A stretch of DNA of 64,000 bases from an uncultured Lentisphaeraceae bacterium (GCA_949282555.1 CASDPK010000010.1:62001-126000), one strand, 5' to 3'; numbered from the stretch's first letter, positions 27,013 to 36,354 are shown. Notes: generated by a model from the letters alone, not told the origin. Numbers and translations are program-made.

Positions 27013-28049
27013 TTTGACTCCTTGGGGGCTGTGCCGGGTTCGGCGGCGGGCGTGTTCCGGGCCAACGAAAGCTCAGCAAGGCGGGCCCGAACGGCCGGAG
27101 CCTGCGGGGCATCCGGGAACTCACGCAAGAAGGCCTGATAGGCCAACTGGGCGGCTTCGGCGGAATAGGCCGCGGGATTGTCGTAAAACACTGCCTGAGC
27201 ATACGATTTGGCCCGGCGCATCTCGTAGATTTCCCGCCGCCAAGTATCGAACAGCGCCACATCGGGGTGTCCCGGACGGAACGTGCGGGCCCCAGCAATC
27301 AATCCTTCCAAATGCCGCAAGCGGCCCACGTCATTGGCCCACGTGTTCGCCTGATTGCGGCACGCCTGGCAATAGGCACGCACCGCCTCATCGGTTTTCG
27401 CGCAGTTGGGCCAGTCCACCAAAATACGGTCGCACACGGTGATGGCGCTGGCATATTCCCCTTGCTGGGCATACAACAGTGCAATGCGCAACAACAACTC
27501 CGGCACGCGCGGCCAACGCGGGGCGAAGTGGATGATCCGCTCGTAATTCTCACGCAAGGCCTTGCGCGAGGTTGTGCTAAAGGTGCGCCCCTGCTCCCGC
27601 GCCGTCAAAAGGTCGGCCTGCGCCACCGCGTCCTTCAACACCGGCTCCAGCACAAAACGTCCATTGAAGTGCGCCAACAGGTAAATATCCGCATCGTAGG
27701 CCTTTTGGGCCTCCCCCAGCGACGACCAAATCCGCGCCAAGGCCAATTGCGCCGTGAGGGCCTCCGGCGTGGCGTGCCACTCATGCACCAAATCGTCATA
27801 GGCCTCCGCGGCCTTCTCGGGTTTCCCCTCGCGCTCCAGCGCGGCGGCATAGGCCAACTGCTCGGCGGGGGTGTCCTTCTTCGGGCTGTGCCACAACCAC
27901 GAAGGCTCCTTGAGCTCCACCTCCATCGGGTCCTCAATGAAGCGCAATTCCGCGGGGGTCTTCCCCATCCGGGAATAATCTTGATACTGCGCCTGCGCCA
28001 ATACCGCGCAGAACGCCGCCGACACCGCAAGGACCGCTCTGAAGTTCAT
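27009..28049 (-). CDS. BamD-like tetratricopeptide outer-membrane assembly protein
   Basis: 346 residues. The signal peptide MNFRAVLAVSAAFCAVLAQAQ starts at 28049. Several TPR-like helical pairs follow (EQLAYAAALEREGKPEKAAE, LLLRIALLYAQQGEYASAI, YQAFLREFPDAP), as in BamD/YfiO family proteins that help insert beta-barrels. There is no lipobox Cys directly after the signal peptide, unlike classical BamD, so it may be periplasmic. A perfect TATAAT lies seven bases before the ATG, suggesting a leaderless mRNA. It is the first gene of the operon with the LptE-like and ABC genes. Confidence 0.7.
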   Translation of the reverse strand: MNFRAVLAVSAAFCAVLAQAQYQDYSRMGKTPAELRFIEDPMEVELKEPSWLWHSPKKDTPAEQLAYAAALEREGKPEKAAEAYDDLVHEWHATPEALTAQLALARIWSSLGEAQKAYDADIYLLAHFNGRFVLEPVLKDAVAQADLLTAREQGRTFSTTSRKALRENYERIIHFAPRWPRVPELLLRIALLYAQQGEYASAITVCDRILVDWPNCAKTDEAVRAYCQACRNQANTWANDVGRLRHLEGLIAGARTFRPGHPDVALFDTWRREIYEMRRAKSYAQAVFYDNPAAYSAEAAQLAYQAFLREFPDAPQAPAVRARLAELSLARNTPAAEPGTAPKESK

Positions 28050-28056
28050 GCGCCGC

Positions 28057-28065
28057 ATTATAGCA
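28057..28065 (-). promoter_or_regulatory. Extended -10 promoter with perfect TATAAT, seven bases before the ATG
   Basis: Minus strand TTTGCTATAATGCGGCGC then ATG. The extended -10 TGCTATAAT ends at 28057 and the start codon begins at 28049. An alternative upstream ATG at 28058 overlaps the -10 and cannot be in the transcript. Confidence 0.75.
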
Positions 28066-28110
28066 AAGCCCCCGGGGAAATTCCGTGACCTGCACCGGAG
28101 GCCACACAAA

Positions 28111-28146
28111 GACGCCCCGTACCTCGCATGGAGATACGGAGCGTCT
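28111..28146. repeat. Imperfect palindrome with GATACGGAG core
   Basis: GACGCCCCGTACCTC (28111-28125) faces GGAGATACGGAGCGTC (about 28131-28146); only two positions differ, and both allow G-U pairing. It sits between the PNP gene and the promoter of the next operon, and is a member of the dispersed intergenic repeat family. Confidence 0.7.
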
Positions 28147-28168
28147 CGGCCTCGAATGCCCTGCACCG

Positions 28169-28966
28169 TCAGATGGCGCAGACGAAGGCCCGAACCAGGG
28201 CGGCCATGCGGGGCTTGGCGGCCGCGCTTTCGGCAAGCACCTCCTCATGGCTGAGGGGCGTTCCGCCAAGCCCTGCGGCAAGGTTGGTGATACAACTGAG
28301 GGCCGCCACCCGCATTCCGCAAGCATGGGCCAACACCGCCTCCGGCACCGTGCTCATGCCCACGGCATCGCCGCCCAGCGCACGAAGGGCGCGCACCTCG
28401 GTGGGCGTTTCGTACGAGGGGCCAACCGAGAAGGCGTACACCCCGCGGCGGACGCGCTCCCCGCCCAAACGGAGAAGCGTCTCCGCAAGTTGTGGATCGT
28501 AGACATGCGTCATGTCGGGGAAACGCGGGCCCCATTCGGGGCGGTGTGGGCCACGCAGGGGATTCACCCCGGAAAGATTGAGATGATCCTCCACCACCAT
28601 CAAGTCTCCGGGGAGAAACGCCGGATTCAACCCTCCGGCGGCGTTGGTCAAGAGCACCGTCCGCACGCCAAGGCACCGGAGAAGCTCGACGGGATAGACC
28701 ACCTGCTCCAGCCCACAACCTTCGTAATAGTGGCGGCGGCCACTGAAAGCGACCACCCGCCGCCCACCCAGCATCATGAGCAACAGTTCCCCGTGGTGTC
28801 CTTCCACCGTGCTGGCGCCGTATCCCGCGAGTTCGGCATAGGGCACGCGCGCCAACACCGCCTCCGGATTGAGGACATCCCCCCAGCCCGAACCCAACAC
28901 CAGCCCACAATCCGGCAGGACTTCCCGAAAGATGGTGGGGAGCGCATCCGCAACGGCTTCCAACAT
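28169..28966 (-). CDS. Purine nucleoside phosphorylase (inosine/guanosine type)
   Basis: 265-residue trimeric-type PNP that phosphorolyses purine nucleosides for salvage. Landmarks are VLGSGWGDV near the N-terminus, VEGHHGELLL with the phosphate-binding His, FSGRRHYYEG, LTNAAGGLNP, the purine-site segment SVGPSYETPTEVRALRALGG and DAVGMSTVPEAVLA. Its start codon shares one base with the stop codon of the L,D-transpeptidase gene (TAATG), so the two are translationally coupled. Confidence 0.92.
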   Translation of the reverse strand: MLEAVADALPTIFREVLPDCGLVLGSGWGDVLNPEAVLARVPYAELAGYGASTVEGHHGELLLMMLGGRRVVAFSGRRHYYEGCGLEQVVYPVELLRCLGVRTVLLTNAAGGLNPAFLPGDLMVVEDHLNLSGVNPLRGPHRPEWGPRFPDMTHVYDPQLAETLLRLGGERVRRGVYAFSVGPSYETPTEVRALRALGGDAVGMSTVPEAVLAHACGMRVAALSCITNLAAGLGGTPLSHEEVLAESAAAKPRMAALVRAFVCAI

Positions 28967-30261
28967 TATGCCGCCTCCTTCTGCTCTGGCGCTTGGGCAG
29001 GCTCCGGGGTGGACTCTTGCTCAGGCTCTGCGGCGGCCGGAATCTCCTCCGCCGCCTTTTCTTTCGCCTTCTGTTCCGGCTCCGCGGGTTTCTCCGCCGG
29101 GGCGGGGGTGGCCTCCCGCGCAGGGGTGGCGGCCGCGGGCGCGACCGGCGGACGATACTCCTTAAGCGAACGCACGATGGCAACGGGCGTGCCGGGACGG
29201 ATCAACTCAAAGAGCTTTTCGGCGTTCCAGTTCGTCAGGCGGAAGCATCCGCGCGATTCGGGGCGGCCCACGGTGTTCGGGCGCGGCGTTCCATGAATGC
29301 CGTAGCCCGGGAGCGAAAGCCCAATCCAGCGGCTTCCCACGGGGTTGCGCGGCCCCGCAGGAACCACCATCTTGCCCACGCTGGGGTCCTGCCCATAATT
29401 CGCGGGGTCATAGGTGTAGTTCGGCGCGGGGGCCATGTTCTTGACCGTCACCTCGCCGGTTTTGGGGAGATGAGCCTTGTTGCGGGCGATGGAACACGGG
29501 AAGCGCAACCGCATCACCCCCTGCGCGTCGAACCCTGCCAACACGCAATCCTCAAGGGCGATGACAATGGTTGCGGGGCGCTCCAGCGCAGCCATGCGCA
29601 CGTTGGGCACCATGAGCACCGTTCCCACCGCCAAATCCTCCGGCCAATTGATGATGGCGGGATTGAGACGGCGCAACGTACGCTCAGAGGTGTGGAATCG
29701 TTCGGCCAGGCACGCCCCGAGCGTCTCGTATCCCATCAGCGAAAGGCGGGCCCGCTCCGCCCACGTGGGCGGCATGGGGCCGGTGACAAGGGCGACATCC
29801 GCCTCCGTGACCGTGTAGCGGATGAGCGGCTCGGGCATTTCGGCGATGCGGCCATAGAGCGCCACATCCACCCATTGCGTCGGGCGCAACCCTTCGGAAC
29901 GCTGCCAAGCGCGCATCGCCTCACGGGAGGCCTGCCCCCAAACGCCGTCAATCACGCCTCCGGAGAAATTGTGGCGATCCAAAAAGATCTGCAACATCAA
30001 CACTTCAAGGTCATATGCCTTCGGTGGGGCCGTCACGTGGCCGCAATTCGGAACCGGATCGGTCATCGGCTCCTCTTCCACGGATTCCGCCACCGGCGTC
30101 TCCGGATCGTCGACAGGCGTTTCCTCCGCCGCCGGGGCCGGTTCGACCACTTCCTCAATGACCACCCGGAAGGGTGCCTCCTCTTGGGGAGGCATCGGCA
30201 CAGGCTCGGTGGCCCAAAGGCACAAAGGCATCAGCAACATCGGTAGGCAACGCTTCATCAT
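28966..30261 (-). CDS. L,D-transpeptidase with peptidoglycan-binding and LysM-like domains
   Basis: 431-residue cell-wall enzyme that makes 3-3 cross-links or attaches proteins to peptidoglycan. A signal peptide (MMKRCLPMLLMPLCLWA) is followed by an acidic linker, a peptidoglycan-binding domain (FSGGVIDGVWGQASREAMRA, about residues 85-130), a LysM-like segment (about 150-215) and a YkuD catalytic domain with GIHGTPRPNTVGRPESRG and the catalytic Cys in ESRGCFRLTN near residue 340. The usual SHGCVR reads SRGCFR here. The last 60 residues are a P/A/E/K-rich tail. It is co-transcribed with PNP. Confidence 0.88.
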   Translation of the reverse strand: MMKRCLPMLLMPLCLWATEPVPMPPQEEAPFRVVIEEVVEPAPAAEETPVDDPETPVAESVEEEPMTDPVPNCGHVTAPPKAYDLEVLMLQIFLDRHNFSGGVIDGVWGQASREAMRAWQRSEGLRPTQWVDVALYGRIAEMPEPLIRYTVTEADVALVTGPMPPTWAERARLSLMGYETLGACLAERFHTSERTLRRLNPAIINWPEDLAVGTVLMVPNVRMAALERPATIVIALEDCVLAGFDAQGVMRLRFPCSIARNKAHLPKTGEVTVKNMAPAPNYTYDPANYGQDPSVGKMVVPAGPRNPVGSRWIGLSLPGYGIHGTPRPNTVGRPESRGCFRLTNWNAEKLFELIRPGTPVAIVRSLKEYRPPVAPAAATPAREATPAPAEKPAEPEQKAKEKAAEEIPAAAEPEQESTPEPAQAPEQKEAA

Positions 30262-30282
30262 GATCGGATTCCTTTTGGGCGC

Positions 30283-30291
30283 ATTATAGCA
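30283..30291 (-). promoter_or_regulatory. Extended -10 promoter of the L,D-transpeptidase gene
   Basis: Minus strand TTTGCTATAATGCGCCC, a perfect TGnTATAAT. The likely start falls about 13 bases before the AAAGGA ribosome site and ATG at 30261. Confidence 0.75.
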
Positions 30292-30349
30292 AAGGCGCTT
30301 CCGAACCCTGCGGAAGGAGCAAATGGATTAGGTGGGACTAAGAAAAGGC

Positions 30350-30378
30350 TTGACCTGGGCAATTGTATTTGATACAGT
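30350..30378 (+). promoter_or_regulatory. Promoter of pflB
   Basis: TTGACC (30350-30355), a 17-base spacer, then TACAGT (30373-30378). The leader to the ATG at 30451 is about 65 bases. Confidence 0.75.
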
Positions 30379-30450
30379 TCTGTCATTTTCTCGGTCGGTT
30401 TAGCGGGCTTCCGCGGAGGCCGGGATATCACCGCAAACGAGGAGCACCTC

Positions 30451-32688
30451 ATGTTCCAGTACCCTGCGTTTAAGTCCGGCAAATGGCAGGACAGTATCGA
30501 TGTCCGTGACTTCATCCAGACCAACTACACGCCCTACGAAGGCGATGCCTCCTTCTTGGTGGGGCCCACCGAGCGCACGAAAAAGGTGAACGCCGAATAT
30601 GAGCGCCTCCATAAGGAGGAGTTCGACAAGGGCGGCGTGCTCGATGTGGATGTGGAGAACGCCTCCAGCTTGCTCAATCACAAGCCCGGCTACCTTGACA
30701 AGGAAAATGAGCTGATCGTCGGCCTTCAGACCGACGCGCCGCTCAAGCGCTCCGTGAACCCCTTCGGCGGCATGCGCATGGCCGAACAGGCCGCTGAAGC
30801 CTATGGTTACCATCTGAGCGAGAAGCTGAAGACGCAGTTCACTTACCGCACCACCCACAATGACGGCGTCTTCCGCGCCTACACCAAAGATATGCGCGCC
30901 CTGCGTTCGGCGCACGTGCTCACCGGCCTGCCCGACGCCTACGGCCGCGGCCGCATCATTGGCGACTATCGCCGTGTGGCGCTCTATGGCGTGGATCGGC
31001 TGATTGAAGAGAAGCAGAAAGATCTCGATTGCATCGGCACCGGCCCCGAAGACGTGATGACCGATGAGCTCGTCCGCCTCCGCGAGGATGTGTGGCGCCA
31101 GATCGACTACCTTGGCCGCCTGAAGAAGATGGCCGAGATGTATGGTTGCGACATTTCCAAACCCGCGACCACGGCCCGCGAGGCCATTCAGGCCGTCTAC
31201 TTCGGTTACTTGGCCGCCATCAAGGAACAGAACGGCGCCGCCATGAGTTTGGGCCGCACCGCGACCTTCCTTGACATCTACATTGAGCGCGACCTCGCCG
31301 CCGGCGTCCTCACCGAAGAGACCGCCCAGGAGCTTATCGACGACTACGTGCTACATCTGCGCATGAACCGTCAGCTCCGCACGCCCGAGTACAACGACAT
31401 CTTCGCCGGCGACCCCACGTGGACCACCGAATCCCTCGGCGGCATGGGGCTGGATGGCCGCACGCTGGTGACCAAGACCACCTTCCGCGTGCTCCACACG
31501 TTGGAGAACCTCGGCCCCGCGCCCGAGCCGAACATGACCGTGCTTTGGGCCCAGAAGTTGCCGCAGGGCTGGAAGGATTACTGCGCCCACGTCTCCATCG
31601 TCACCGACTCCGTGCAGTACGAGAACGACGACCTCATGCGCGAGCGCTTCGGCGATGATTACGCCATCGCCTGCTGCGTCTCCGCCATGACCATCGGCAA
31701 GGATATGCAGTTCTTCGGCGCCCGTTGCAACCTCCCCAAGGTGCTCCTGATGGCCCTCAACGGCGGCCGTGAGGAAATCAAGGGCAAGCAGGTGGGCCCC
31801 GTCAGCGATCTCCCCGCCGAGGGTGTGCTGAACTACGACGACGTGATGGCCCGCTACAAGAAGCTTCTCTCTTGGCTCGCGCACCAGTACGTGAACACCA
31901 TGAACGTGATTCACTACATGCACGACAAGTACGCCTACGAGAAGATCCAGATGGCCCTGCACGATACGCATCTGGCCCACCGCTGGATGGCGTTCGGTTG
32001 CGCCGGCCTCTCCGTGGCCGCCGACTCCCTGAGCGCCATCAAGTACGCCAAGGTCACCCCCATCCGCAATGAGAATGGCCTCACCGTTGACTTCAAGGTG
32101 GAAGGCGACTTCCCGAAGTTCGGAAACGATGATGACCGCGTGGATGCCATCGCCAAGGAACTCGCCGAGTTCTTCTATGCCGAACTCCGCAAGACCCCGT
32201 GCTATCGCGGTGCGGAGCATACGCTCTCGTTGCTCACCATCACCTCCAACGTGATGTACGGCCGCAACACCGGCGCCACCCCCGATGGCCGCAAGGCGGG
32301 CGAAGCATTCGCTCCCGGCGCGAACCCCATGCACGGACGCGACGCCTCCGGCGCGACCTTCTCGCTCAACTCCGTCGCCAAGCTCAATTACGACGCTTGC
32401 CGCGACGGCATCTCCAACACCTTCACCATCAACCCGATGGCGTTGGGCAAGGGAGAGGCTGAGCAGGTCCAGAAGCTGACCCGCCTGATGGATGGTTACT
32501 TTGTGCAGGGTGCGCACCACCTGAACGTCAACGTCTTCAACACCGATCTGTTGCGCGACGCCCAGGCCCATCCGGACAAGTATCCGAACCTCACCATCCG
32601 CGTCTCCGGCTACGCCGTGCGCTTCATCAACCTGAGCAAGAAGCACCAGGACGAGGTCATCGCCCGTACCTGCCACAGCTGCCTGTAA
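30451..32688 (+). CDS. pflB: Pyruvate formate-lyase (formate C-acetyltransferase)
   Basis: 745-residue glycyl-radical enzyme that splits pyruvate with CoA into acetyl-CoA and formate under anaerobiosis. The catalytic cysteine pair is C408-C409 in [12 protein letters not shown], and the radical glycine is G720 in RVSGYAVRF, 26 residues from the end. [15 protein letters not shown] fits PflB rather than glycerol dehydratase or choline lyase. The start has GAGGAG seven bases upstream. The activating radical-SAM enzyme is not in this window. It is monocistronic between a clear promoter and terminator and is probably highly expressed. Confidence 0.96.
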   Translation: MFQYPAFKSGKWQDSIDVRDFIQTNYTPYEGDASFLVGPTERTKKVNAEYERLHKEEFDKGGVLDVDVENASSLLNHKPGYLDKENELIVGLQTDAPLKRSVNPFGGMRMAEQAAEAYGYHLSEKLKTQFTYRTTHNDGVFRAYTKDMRALRSAHVLTGLPDAYGRGRIIGDYRRVALYGVDRLIEEKQKDLDCIGTGPEDVMTDELVRLREDVWRQIDYLGRLKKMAEMYGCDISKPATTAREAIQAVYFGYLAAIKEQNGAAMSLGRTATFLDIYIERDLAAGVLTEETAQELIDDYVLHLRMNRQLRTPEYNDIFAGDPTWTTESLGGMGLDGRTLVTKTTFRVLHTLENLGPAPEPNMTVLWAQKLPQGWKDYCAHVSIVTDSVQYENDDLMRERFGDDYAIACCVSAMTIGKDMQFFGARCNLPKVLLMALNGGREEIKGKQVGPVSDLPAEGVLNYDDVMARYKKLLSWLAHQYVNTMNVIHYMHDKYAYEKIQMALHDTHLAHRWMAFGCAGLSVAADSLSAIKYAKVTPIRNENGLTVDFKVEGDFPKFGNDDDRVDAIAKELAEFFYAELRKTPCYRGAEHTLSLLTITSNVMYGRNTGATPDGRKAGEAFAPGANPMHGRDASGATFSLNSVAKLNYDACRDGISNTFTINPMALGKGEAEQVQKLTRLMDGYFVQGAHHLNVNVFNTDLLRDAQAHPDKYPNLTIRVSGYAVRFINLSKKHQDEVIARTCHSCL

Positions 32689-32710
32689 GGTCTTTCCCGA
32701 GATGGGAAAC

Positions 32711-32744
32711 AAAGAGCCTCCGCGAAAGCGGGGGCTCTTTTCTT
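32711..32744 (+). terminator. Intrinsic terminator of pflB
   Basis: AAAGAGCCTCCGC pairs with GCGGGGGCTCTTT around a GAAA tetraloop, followed by TTCTTCT. Confidence 0.9.
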
Positions 32745-32794
32745 CTCTTCCCTGGCCTTTACCCTCCGTTCGCTTAAAACGACGCTCCTGCGTT

Positions 32795-32803
32795 TGCTAA
32801 AAT
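32795..32803 (+). promoter_or_regulatory. Extended -10 promoter ten bases before the yicC start
   Basis: TGCTAAAAT preceded by TT and followed by GGGGGGCGCT and the ATG at 32814. The predicted leader is only about 3-4 bases. Confidence 0.6.
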
Positions 32804-32813
32804 GGGGGGCGCT

Positions 32814-33677
32814 ATGGTGAAGTCAATGACAGGATTCGGGCGGGGAAGTGCCTCAGGCGCCACCCATGCCATCACAGTGGAGATCGCCACCGTCAACCGC
32901 AAGCAATTCGACGCGACGCTTTGGATGCCGCGCGAATGGATGGGGTTTGAGGCCCGACTGCTCAATTTGTTGCGCGAGGGAATCGCGCGTGGGGCGGTGA
33001 AGTGTTCGGTGACGGTGAAGCCGCTTTCCGATGCCGCGGCCATGCCCGAACTGCGGGAGCGTTTCCGTCGGCTCCGCGCGACGGCGGAAGCCCTAGGACT
33101 TCAGGGAGGCGGCACGCTTTCCGATCTTGTCGCACTGAGCGCCGCCGGGGACGAGGCCGCGCCCGAACCAACGGAGGCCCTTTGGGAAGTGCTCGAAGCG
33201 GCGACGCGGAAGGCGCTGGAGGGACTCCGCGCCATGCGGTTGCACGAAGGCGAGCGCATCGCGAAAGACCTTCGCGAGCGGTTGGAAAAGCTCCGCGCCA
33301 TGCATGCGGAAATCGCGGAACTTGCCCCGACCCTCCCGGCCCAATGGCGGGATACGCTACGCAAGCGCATCGAGGATTTGCTTCCGGACGGGCGGACGCT
33401 CGATGAGGGTGTTTTGGAGCGCGAAGTCGCGCTCTTCGCGGAACGGGTGGACATCGCCGAAGAACTGACGCGCCTCTCCGCCCATTTCGCCCATGCCGAG
33501 ACCCTCCTCTCCGGGGATGCCCCCTGTGGCCGCGCACTCGATTTTCTCTGTCAGGAATTCTTCCGGGAAATCAACACCACCGGCTCGAAGTGTGGCAATG
33601 GTGCGATTGCCCGCAAGGTCATTGACTTCAAAACATTGCTTGAAACCGTTCGGGAACAGGTGCAAAACCTTGAGTGA
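32814..33677 (+). CDS. yicC: YicC family endoribonuclease
   Basis: 287-residue member of the YicC/YloC family, recently linked to endoribonuclease activity. The hallmark start MVKSMTGFGRG is at 32814; a nominal ATG at 32802 overlaps the -10 box. The C-terminal DUF1732-like part contains EEVDIAEELTRLSAHF-like residues (ERVDIAEELTRLSAHF) and REINTTGSKC, both conserved. It is the first gene of an overlapping operon with a small ORF and murC-murB. In many bacteria gmk follows; here it does not. Confidence 0.92.
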   Translation: MVKSMTGFGRGSASGATHAITVEIATVNRKQFDATLWMPREWMGFEARLLNLLREGIARGAVKCSVTVKPLSDAAAMPELRERFRRLRATAEALGLQGGGTLSDLVALSAAGDEAAPEPTEALWEVLEAATRKALEGLRAMRLHEGERIAKDLRERLEKLRAMHAEIAELAPTLPAQWRDTLRKRIEDLLPDGRTLDEGVLEREVALFAERVDIAEELTRLSAHFAHAETLLSGDAPCGRALDFLCQEFFREINTTGSKCGNGAIARKVIDFKTLLETVREQVQNLE

Positions 33678-34014
33678 ACCCACTGTCATTTTGCGGGAAC
33701 TTACCCCCGGCGATCTGCTGGCCGAGGGCTTTTTCCTGCGCCTCAACGCCGATGCCCTGCGGCACGCGCCCGTGATTTATCTTGTGCGCAACGCCGGCGA
33801 GGCCAATGGCGTGCCGCTCCCCATGGCCTTCGCCAATCCATGCTTGGTGGATCTCGCCCCGGCCTTCCGCATCCGGGGCGCACGGATTCGGCCCGAGGCG
33901 TTGGAAGCGACATTGGAGCGGGCGCGGGAATGCTGCGCCCAAGGGAAGGGGCCATTCCTGATCGAGTGCCTGATGGATTTGCATCACGCAAGAAACGAAG
34001 GGGAAAACCGATGA
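33670..34014 (+). CDS. Small ORF resembling the C-terminal tail of thiamine-diphosphate enzymes
   Basis: 114 residues from a TTG start whose first eight bases overlap the yicC stop; its own stop overlaps the murC-murB start (ATGA). Such double overlap supports a real, translationally coupled gene. The core VIYLVRNAGEAN, then LVDLAPAFRIRGARIRPEA and GPFLIECLMD resembles the end of the TPP-binding domain of acetolactate synthase- and dehydrogenase-E1-like enzymes, but the TPP-binding GDG...N motif is missing. It cannot be a complete enzyme. Possible readings are a degraded remnant, a regulatory subunit or chance resemblance. Function is unknown. Confidence 0.6.
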   Translation: MSEPTVILRELTPGDLLAEGFFLRLNADALRHAPVIYLVRNAGEANGVPLPMAFANPCLVDLAPAFRIRGARIRPEALEATLERARECCAQGKGPFLIECLMDLHHARNEGENR

Positions 34015-36350
34015 ACGCCTCCGAATTGCCCAACCTCTTCACCCGCACGCCAGGACGCGTGCACATCATGGGCATTTGCGGCGTTGGCGCGGCCGGCGTC
34101 GCATGGATGTTGCACTTGCGCGGCTGGAAGGTCTCCGGATGCGATCGCCACATCCCGCCCACGCTCGGGGCCTTCTTTGCGAAGAACGGCATCGCCGTGT
34201 GGCAAGATCATGCACCCGCCCATCTGAAAGACTGCGATGCCTTGGTTTACAGCGCCGCGGTAAGCCCCAACGAACCGGAATTGGCCCTGGCCCGCGCCGG
34301 CGGCCTCACGGTGCTCTCCCGAGGCGAATGTTTGGCGGGCTGGGTCAGCGGCCTGCGCTCCGTTTCGGTGTGCGGCACCCATGGCAAAACGACCACCAGT
34401 TGCTTTCTCACGCGCCTCCTGCAATGTATCGGGCAAAAGCCGCTTTGGTGCCTGGGAGGCTACACGTCACGTCTGCTCACGAATGCCGGCCCGCGCCATA
34501 ACGATCTGACCGGTTCCATCGCGTCCGATCAGCTTGCCGTGGCCGAGGCGGATGAAAGCGATGGCACCTTGGCGTGTGAGCACCCCGCCGTCACCGTCAT
34601 CACCAATATCGATTTGGATCATCTCGACCACTTCCGCAATGGCGAGGAAATCGAACGTTGCTTCGCCACCGTGGTCGAGAACACACGTGAAGCCGTCGCC
34701 GTCTGTGCCGATGCGCCCCGCGCGATGCGCGTGGCCGCCCGTTTCCGCGGCCCGGTGCTTTCCTACGGCTTTTCCGAGGAAGCGGCGCTTCGTGCCGAAA
34801 TCATACGCCGCGACGCCCAGGGTTCCACATTCATTCTTTGGCAGGGGAACGACCGAATCGCCGACATCTCCCTGCCCGTCCCCGGAGACCACAACGTCCT
34901 CAACGCGCTTGGGGCCTTGGCAGCCGCACGTCTGCTCGGATTTGACGTGAAAGTCTTGGCCGAAACGCTCAGCCAAGCGTGCGACGAGCTCCCCAAACGG
35001 CGCTTCCAATGGATGACGCCACGCGATGCCGCCGTGCGCGTGGTGATGGACTACGCCCACCACCCCACCGAAATCCAAGCCATGCTTTCCATGGCACGGC
35101 TTCAGAACCCCAAGCGCCTCCGCGTCGTCTTCCAACCGCACCGATATTCGCGCACGCTTCGACTGATGGATCAATTCGTCGGGGCATTCGAAGGCGTCCA
35201 AGAGCTTATCCTTCTGCCGGTTTATGCCGCAAGTGAGCACCCTGTCCCCGGCGGCACGAGCCACGATCTCTATGCCGAACTTCGGCGCAACAACCCCATC
35301 CGCCCCTTGCTCCTCGCCCGCGACGTGGGGGAAACGGTGGGATATCTCCGGCGAACCGCCCGAGCCGGAGACCTGATCCTCGTGGTCGGGGCGGGCGATG
35401 TGGAGCGAATCGCCCACGAATTGAAAGAAGGCCCCACCCTTCCGCTCTCGGAGAACCGGCCCCTCCAAACCCTTTCGAAGTTGCTTCCCGAAGAAGCCCA
35501 GTTGGAGCCCAACGCCTCCTTGGCGCCCTATTCGTTCTATCGGGTGGGCGGATGTGCCGAGTTGATTGCCGCCCCACGCGACGTTCCGGCGCTTTCCGCG
35601 CTTCGTCTCGTCTGCAAAACCCATGGCATCCCCGTCCGCTTCCACGGATGCGGCTCCAACACATGGTTCTCCGACTTCGGCCTTCCCGGCGTGCTGTGTG
35701 TCCTTTCCTCGCCTGTCTTTTCCGGCTATCGCCGAGAGGGGGAAGAGGTGGAGATCGGCGCAGGCATGGTTGGGGCCGAGTTGTTGGCCCGACTGGAGCG
35801 CGACGGTCTCTCCGGGCTGGAATTCATGCAGGGCATTCCCGGCACCATCGGTGGATGGACGCGCATGAATGCCGGCGCCCACGGACACGCATTTTGGGAA
35901 CGGGTCACACGAATCCGCGCCATCACCGACGATGGACAGTTGCGCCACCTCCCGGCCCAAGCGGTTACGGCGGGTTACCGTTCCGTGATCGGCCTTTCGG
36001 GCTTGGCAATCATCGGCGTGACCCTCCGCCTGACCGCCGCCACGCCGGAACACATCAAATCCGCCCGCCACACTGCGGCCGCGGCGCGTGCCGATTTCGC
36101 CGGTTTGCGCTGTTGCGGATCACTCTTCCGCAATCCGGAAGGGCAAAAGGCCGGAATGATGCTGGATGCCCTCGGCGCGAAAACGTGGCGAATCGGAGGC
36201 GCCTTTGTCGCACCGCACCATGCCAACGTCATCGCCGCAGGGGAAAGCTGCACCGCCTCCGACCTCCTCGCGCTGACACTGCGCCTCCAAGGAGCCTGTC
36301 GAGAGGCTTATGGCATCGTGCCCGAACCAGAGGTGCAAGGCTTCGCGTAA
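34011..36350 (+). CDS. Fused MurC-MurB: UDP-MurNAc--L-alanine ligase and UDP-GlcNAc-enolpyruvate reductase
   Basis: 779-residue bifunctional cytosolic enzyme of peptidoglycan precursor synthesis. Residues 1-480 are MurC: GICGVGAAGVAWML (UDP site), ATP loop VCGTHGKTTTS at about 122-129, ITNIDLDHLDHF and MDYAHHPTEIQAML. From about 490 comes MurB: a FAD-binding segment with HGCGSNTWFSD and GIPGTIGGW, the proton-donor Ser in CCGSLFRNPEG near residue 704 and the terminal Glu in PEPEVQGF. Both halves look catalytically intact. MurB acts before MurC, so the fusion joins consecutive steps in reverse order. Start 34011 has AGGGGA and overlaps the upstream small ORF; a longer frame from 33840 lies within that ORF. 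Confidence 0.94.
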   Translation: MNASELPNLFTRTPGRVHIMGICGVGAAGVAWMLHLRGWKVSGCDRHIPPTLGAFFAKNGIAVWQDHAPAHLKDCDALVYSAAVSPNEPELALARAGGLTVLSRGECLAGWVSGLRSVSVCGTHGKTTTSCFLTRLLQCIGQKPLWCLGGYTSRLLTNAGPRHNDLTGSIASDQLAVAEADESDGTLACEHPAVTVITNIDLDHLDHFRNGEEIERCFATVVENTREAVAVCADAPRAMRVAARFRGPVLSYGFSEEAALRAEIIRRDAQGSTFILWQGNDRIADISLPVPGDHNVLNALGALAAARLLGFDVKVLAETLSQACDELPKRRFQWMTPRDAAVRVVMDYAHHPTEIQAMLSMARLQNPKRLRVVFQPHRYSRTLRLMDQFVGAFEGVQELILLPVYAASEHPVPGGTSHDLYAELRRNNPIRPLLLARDVGETVGYLRRTARAGDLILVVGAGDVERIAHELKEGPTLPLSENRPLQTLSKLLPEEAQLEPNASLAPYSFYRVGGCAELIAAPRDVPALSALRLVCKTHGIPVRFHGCGSNTWFSDFGLPGVLCVLSSPVFSGYRREGEEVEIGAGMVGAELLARLERDGLSGLEFMQGIPGTIGGWTRMNAGAHGHAFWERVTRIRAITDDGQLRHLPAQAVTAGYRSVIGLSGLAIIGVTLRLTAATPEHIKSARHTAAAARADFAGLRCCGSLFRNPEGQKAGMMLDALGAKTWRIGGAFVAPHHANVIAAGESCTASDLLALTLRLQGACREAYGIVPEPEVQGFA

Positions 36351-36354
36351 CGCC

